A stretch of 10,417 bases of DNA. Origin: Parietichytrium sp. I65-24A. Its lineage: Eukaryota > Sar > Bigyra > Thraustochytrida > Thraustochytriidae. Positions 6,781 through 10,417 of the stretch are shown one piece after another (positions within the stretch are counted from its first letter, which is position 1; each line of letters opens with the position of its first letter). The notes under the pieces are model-generated. The model did not search any database and was not told the DNA's origin. It worked only from the letters and a program-made list of their open reading frames with translations. Made by a program: the position numbers and the translations under genes. Location: the NCBI GenBank assembly GCA_012862575.1, contig BLSF01000173.1, positions 1 through 10,417 on the forward strand, in the 5' to 3' direction.

Positions 6781-6948
6781 ATGGAAGGAATGATCAATGC
6801 ACTGGTTTCATTGCTCGTTTTATTGTGCGCAGGGGGCGTTTCTTACTTGATCTACAGACTTCTAAAAGATTGGGAAGACGAAAAGGAAGGAGACATGACA
6901 CAAGAATGCGGTGGAAAGAGATTAGCTTGCGGCGCCAGTAGCCTGTAG
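6781..6948 (+). CDS. 55-aa single-span membrane microprotein
   Basis: A complete intronless ORF, ATG at 6781 (context CCAAAATGG) to TAG at 6946-6948. Residues 5-26 (INALVSLLVLLCAGGVSYLI) form one hydrophobic span, followed by YRLLKDWEDEKEGDM, a sharply charged, acidic juxtamembrane segment, then a Cys/Gly-containing tail (CGGKRLACGASSL). The arrangement suggests an outside or lumenal N-terminus and a cytosolic tail, or the reverse; the charges do not decide it. A pyrimidine-rich TTTTCTTCTACAG at 6725-6737 could be an acceptor of a 5' UTR intron. A longer overlapping frame (6702-6941) is less protein-like. No family is recognised. The diverged repeat array begins about 15 nt after the stop. 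Confidence 0.55.
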   Translation: MEGMINALVSLLVLLCAGGVSYLIYRLLKDWEDEKEGDMTQECGGKRLACGASSL

Positions 6949-6961
6949 CACACCATTCGAG

Positions 6962-9290
6962 CTTCGTCCTCGCCAGCGACAATTTGCCGAAACAGCTGCA
7001 GGGCCTTGTGTTCGGGAGAGATTTAGAGCTGGTTGCTATTCCGAAGCCTTTCTCCCTAGGCATTCCGGCGTACATTGGGGCAGAACGGACGAGAGTACGT
7101 GCACCCTGTGCTCCAGCCAGTGGTTGCCGTTTGGTGGCGAGCTTTGCTACGTGAGGCAACGGCGGGGCGAGAGGTTTCCATGTTGCTATGTTATTGAGCA
7201 TTGTGGCTCTGGCTTCACAGCCTTTAAAGGCGCTGCTACAGGGCCTGCGGTGCCTCGAATCTAAGATGAACGTGTGCAACTACATTCTACTCCAACGCTT
7301 CGGAGAAGGGCTTTGGAGTCCTGCGCGCGGCTGCGGGAGAGTTGATTTGGCGGCCTCCGTTCTGTCTACCAGCTGCGGAGTAGGGAGCTAATGAATTTAC
7401 TGGCGTGGGGGAGTTGGCCGCATGTTGAAATGTTCGCTTTAGGCTAGCCTGAGCAGCAAGAGAGCAGATGGAGGTCGGTCGTGTGTATTGTCGTTGAGTT
7501 ACCGCGTTTCCAGGAAAAAGGGCTTTAAGTTTCTGTGTGCCGCTGCGGGAAAGTTTACTTTGTAGGTTCAACATTGCTAGTGGTCTGCGGTGTGAAGAGC
7601 CAATGTGTTTTACATCAATGTGTCTTGCTTGTTCGCACTTGCTTTTCGTCATGCGCAAGTATGTCCGGGTATCGAATAATCTGCACGGTAAGAGGCTTGA
7701 TCAACTCCCATGCCTCTTCGTCCGTGCCTCAAGCCAGTTAAATTGGCTGTAAGTGAAACTTTGACTGTCTCTACTCGGTAGCGAGACATTTGAAGCAGTT
7801 CAGAAGTTTCTGGTTCGTTGGGCGAGTAATAACTTTACATTGCCTGGAAACGAGGGCGGTATCCTTCAACTAGGTTGCTTGCAAAGTATGGATCTCAAGG
7901 CGGGGTGTCGCAACTACGTATTGGCCGCAGCGCTTGCACAAGATCTGTGACGACTTTTGCTGTTTCGGAGATTGACGGCGGCGCGAGCGGCTCTTGATGT
8001 GTTTTCCATCTTCTCGGGACTGGGGTTTGTACTAACCTTTCGGCATTCGGCGGATTCAGTTGCTTTGGATGAGCTCAGTCAACCTTGCGCTTTCTTTGAA
8101 GATACACTGGATCGTTGCCTTTTTTGTCTCCTGTTCGTAAAGCATCTGTCGTTGGTGGTAGCGCCGCTATTTCGCGCCCCTCCTCATGCGGTTCCTGCGC
8201 AGAACACGGTTTGCAGTTTCTCGGAGCTGAAAGGAGTGTGCGGCATTGTCTCTTATTTTTTGGTTCAGCATTTTCAGGGAGTAGGAGCAGAGACGGATTG
8301 TGGAAATGGTCGCTTACCCGCCGTCGTTCCCGTATAACTCCAGGTCCTGAGGTTCTGGGGGTGTGGTCAGCAGTACGTGGCGCTCGTAACACACCTTTCG
8401 CGGGTGGCCTTGCTTGCAAGGTATGGGTCTTGAGGCACCCTTGCACAAGTACGCCAGGAACTTGAGCATTCTGAAATGTTCAACGAGGGACTCAACTCTG
8501 TCAGTGCCTTGGCTGGCCTTGTCCTTGCCAGCAGCAATGTAGCGAGGCGGGTGCAAGGCCTTGTGCTCTGGTGCAGCTGTTCACTATTACGACGGGACTC
8601 CACCAAGCCATTCTGGCGCACACCGGGGCAGAAATGGTGGGATTGCATTAAGCCCGCACTTCAGTCAATCAATGCAGTTGCTTGATGGGCTTTGCTGCTT
8701 TGGAGGCGACGGCGGCGCGACGGCTTCAAGCATCGGTGCGAGGTGTTCATTTGTCTTCAAGCATTGGCGCTCTGGCTTCACAGCATAGGTCAGCGCCGCT
8801 ACTTTGCGCTTGCCCTCCGATCGCACCTGCACAAGTCAAAGCGCTACAATGTCTTGAATCTAAGCGCTATTGCTTTTTATTTTGCTACTGCGCTTCTGCA
8901 GTAAATGGTTTGGGGTTCTGCGCACACGGCTGTGGGAGTGTAGCTCCAGCCAGTAAAGTTGGTCGCAAGTTGAATTGTTCGCTCTCTCACCTCATCAGCG
9001 AGGAAGCATAGATCTTAAGGCGGGTGTCGCAACGTCGTAGTGGCTGCGACACATGCAGAAGCATGGTGTCGGGAATTTGAGCATTCTGCAATGTTTTACG
9101 AGGGGCTTGACTCCCTCAGCGGTTTGCGGCACCGAGTTCGTTGGAGGTTGGAGGAGGAGTGAGTTTTGCAAAAGGGGGACGATTTTGCCGTTTCGGAGAT
9201 TGATAACGGCGCAAGCAGCTCTTGATGTGTAGGTCAACTTTTCCGGGCTGGGGTTGGGGCTGATACTAGCTTTCGGCATTTTGCGCCCCT
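6962..9290. repeat. Diverged tandem repeat array, no firm gene
   Basis: Several blocks recur in the same orientation with heavy divergence and indels. Block A: 6962-7370 and 8514-8965 (shared landmarks CAAGGCC/CAGGGCC…TTGTG, GGGGCAGAA, GCTCTGGCTTCACAGC, TGAATCTAAG/CGAATCTAAG). Block B: 7868-8040, 8398-8512 and 9002-9290 (landmarks TTGCTTGCAA, GTGTCGCAAC, TTGAGCATTCTG, TTTCGGAGATTGA, GCTCTTGATGTG). Block C, inside or next to A: about 7303-7350, 7517-7562 and 8900-8946 (GGGCTTT…TGCGGGA). The order around 8398-9290 is B-A-B, so the underlying unit is probably above 1 kb. Open frames inside (for example 7957-8337 and 8682-9011) follow the repeat homology and carry no recognisable domain. Nature unknown: an old satellite, decayed transposon copies, or tandem remnants of a lost gene. 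Confidence 0.65.
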
Positions 9291-10417
9291 CCTGTGCGAC
9301 CTGCCGCTCATGTTTTACCTGGACGGCGCGCGCCGCGACGGCTTCCAGGAGCACAAGTACGGCCCCGTGCAGAGCGCGCAGTGGAGACTCGCGGGGAAGG
9401 CAGCCGAGCTAGGGCGTGGCGTTGGACTTGTCCGCCTGTGTTTGGCACGATACCGCTCACGGAACCACTGACGGGATCGCGGCTGACGGCAACCCGCTGA
9501 ACCTCCAGTGGCCCCAGTGGCGCGTGGAGGAGCGCGGCTGCGAGGAGGTGGGGCTAGGCTCCGGCTTCGGGGAGCAGGGACTGGAAAGTTTCAATGTCTA
9601 TTCGATGTCGCTCCGGCTCCTGGACCGCGTGGCGCAGAGAGGCGACCTGGTGGCCTCATCTCTTGGTCAAAGCAGCGGCAGCGGTGGCGAAGACCTCAGC
9701 GGTGGCGAAGACCCCGAGCCGCACCCCATGCAGCGTTTGGGCCAACTGGGCTCGCACGGAACGCGCGCCAAGGTGGTCCAGTTCATGATGGCCAGCGGGG
9801 TCGTGCTGGCACAGGATGCCGACAGCAAGACCAACTGGGGCGTAAGGTCGCCGGAGTCCGCACTCGGGTTCACACTCGGGTCCGCGCAGGTACTAGTTTT
9901 GTAGGCGCTCCCGGACGACACGCAAGTAGACCTTCTTCTGCTCCACAGGACCCCGGTCGTGAGCCGCAAGGATCGCCAGCCCGCAGCGCACGGCAGGCTC
10001 TCCGAGAACGGCGGCCGCGGGACGCTGTTCCGCTCGTTTCCTCGCACCTGCCAGGGCTTCCAGCAGGTCTCGCTCGACAAGCGCGAACACGAGCGACTGG
10101 GACCATCCCTTGCCGCCGTTCCCGCCAGCGAGGCATCGTGATGGAGCGCGGCGGAGCTGCGCCTGGGTTCTGGAGGCCCTGGAGGCGGCTCCTCCGTCCG
10201 AGCGTGGGACGACATCCGCGTGGATGACGACGGGGACGACGGCTCCGGGGCCGGCGGGAGGCAGCTGCGGCACGATATGTTCGTGGACGGCGCGGTGGGT
10301 GCTCGGTCCGCGCTGATGCTGGCGGCCGTCTTCGGCGCAGTGGCGTTCGGCTGGAAGTCCGGCGGCGCAGCGCAAACGGTCGCCGCCGCCATATCCCTCG
10401 CGGCGTTCGGGGCCGTG
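9286..10417 (+). CDS. GC-rich spliced gene, unknown function, runs off right edge
   Basis: From about 9285 the sequence becomes strongly GC-rich, and one plus-strand codon register has G or C at most third positions. Pieces: LPLMFYLDGARRDGFQEHKY (9301 on), then DLSACVWHDTAHGTTDGIAA and NLQWPQWRVEERGCEEVG, then RLLDRVAQRGDLVASSL and RAKVVQFMMASGVVLAQDAD. An intron 9842-9904 (GGGC|GTAAGG to TTTTGTAG, 63 nt) joins …SKTNWG to ALPDDTQVDLLLLHRTPVVS in phase. The frame change near 9412 is solved by a 46-nt intron 9367-9412 or is a frameshift. An in-frame TGA at 10139 either ends the protein or lies in an intron (for example 10067-10156), since the same register continues to 10417 with an acidic stretch (DDIRVDDDGDD) and hydrophobic segments (ALMLAAVFGAVAFGW; AAAISLAAFGAV). 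The start is unknown: the frame is open back to 9226 within the repeat. Family not recognised. Confidence 0.5.
9680..9715 (+). repeat. 18-bp tandem duplication in coding sequence
   Basis: AGCGGTGGCGAAGACCTC (9680-9697) is followed at once by a copy differing at one base (9698-9715). In the coding register it encodes SGGEDL and SGGEDP, an acidic glycine-serine linker between two better structured stretches of the GC-rich gene. The length, a multiple of three, preserves the frame, which supports that register. Confidence 0.8.

Noticed and set aside
7957-8337. 126-residue plus-strand ORF
   Set aside because: It lies wholly in the repeat array; the related copy at about 9190 has a stop in the equivalent frame, so no coding constraint is visible.
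6962-9290. CRISPR array or other regularly spaced repeat
   Set aside because: The repeats are long, highly diverged and irregularly spaced, with no uniform spacers, and the context is eukaryotic.
9508-10227. 239-residue plus-strand open frame in a second register
   Set aside because: Its third positions are less G/C biased than those of the competing register, and the product is an Arg/Pro/Gly-rich low-complexity chain. CAG|GTACTA to CTCCACAG looks like a good intron but enters this poorer register.
9667-10392. 241-residue open frame on the minus strand
   Set aside because: It is antisense to the GC-rich plus-strand gene in the register that mirrors its third positions; the translation is Ser/Pro/Thr rich with no domain-like segments. 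High GC makes antisense frames long.

Overview
The window reads as eukaryotic nuclear DNA from a unicellular alga or other protist. Genes are split by short GT-AG introns (my models give lengths from 43 to about 130 nt, plus one of 408 nt). Stops fall where GT...AG segments restore the frame, no Shine-Dalgarno-type operon structure is visible, and the two most recognisable proteins (an IBR/RING2-like zinc-finger protein and a seven-helix membrane protein with an EGF-like ectodomain) are eukaryotic types. The species cannot be named from sequence alone. All exon structures are hand-built from frame and splice-site consistency and need transcript support.

Layout. 1-1270: a coding-like minus-strand exon (85-339), a clean two-exon minus-strand gene for a 92-residue unknown protein (362-691), and a possible plus-strand exon (965-1108). 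1269-2592: a minus-strand gene for an IBR/RING2-like zinc-binding protein; the main body is 1635-2592, and a coding-like tail at 1269-1471 may be its 3' end. Base 2233 is N, and the C-terminal reading frame is ambiguous. 2593-3302: no firm gene. 3303-4382: an intact minus-strand single-exon gene for a 359-residue EGF plus seven-helix membrane protein. 4383-5038: no firm gene.

5039-6585: two small plus-strand spliced genes of unknown function, only 9 nt apart, which could be one gene. The long intron of the first holds a 61/61-nt inverted repeat. A 14-nt sequence occurs once upstream of this pair (4856) and once at its end (6582). 6781-6948: a 55-residue single-span membrane microprotein. 6962-9290: a degenerate tandem array of diverged repeat units with no convincing gene. 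9286-10417: abruptly GC-rich DNA carrying a plus-strand spliced gene of unknown function, running off the right edge with hydrophobic segments at its end.

No pathway links these genes. Several predicted products are membrane proteins (the 7TM protein, the microprotein, and possibly the 6052 and right-edge genes). The most unusual features are the inverted repeat in the 408-nt intron, the diverged array that adjoins the GC-rich gene, and the set of small proteins I do not recognise.
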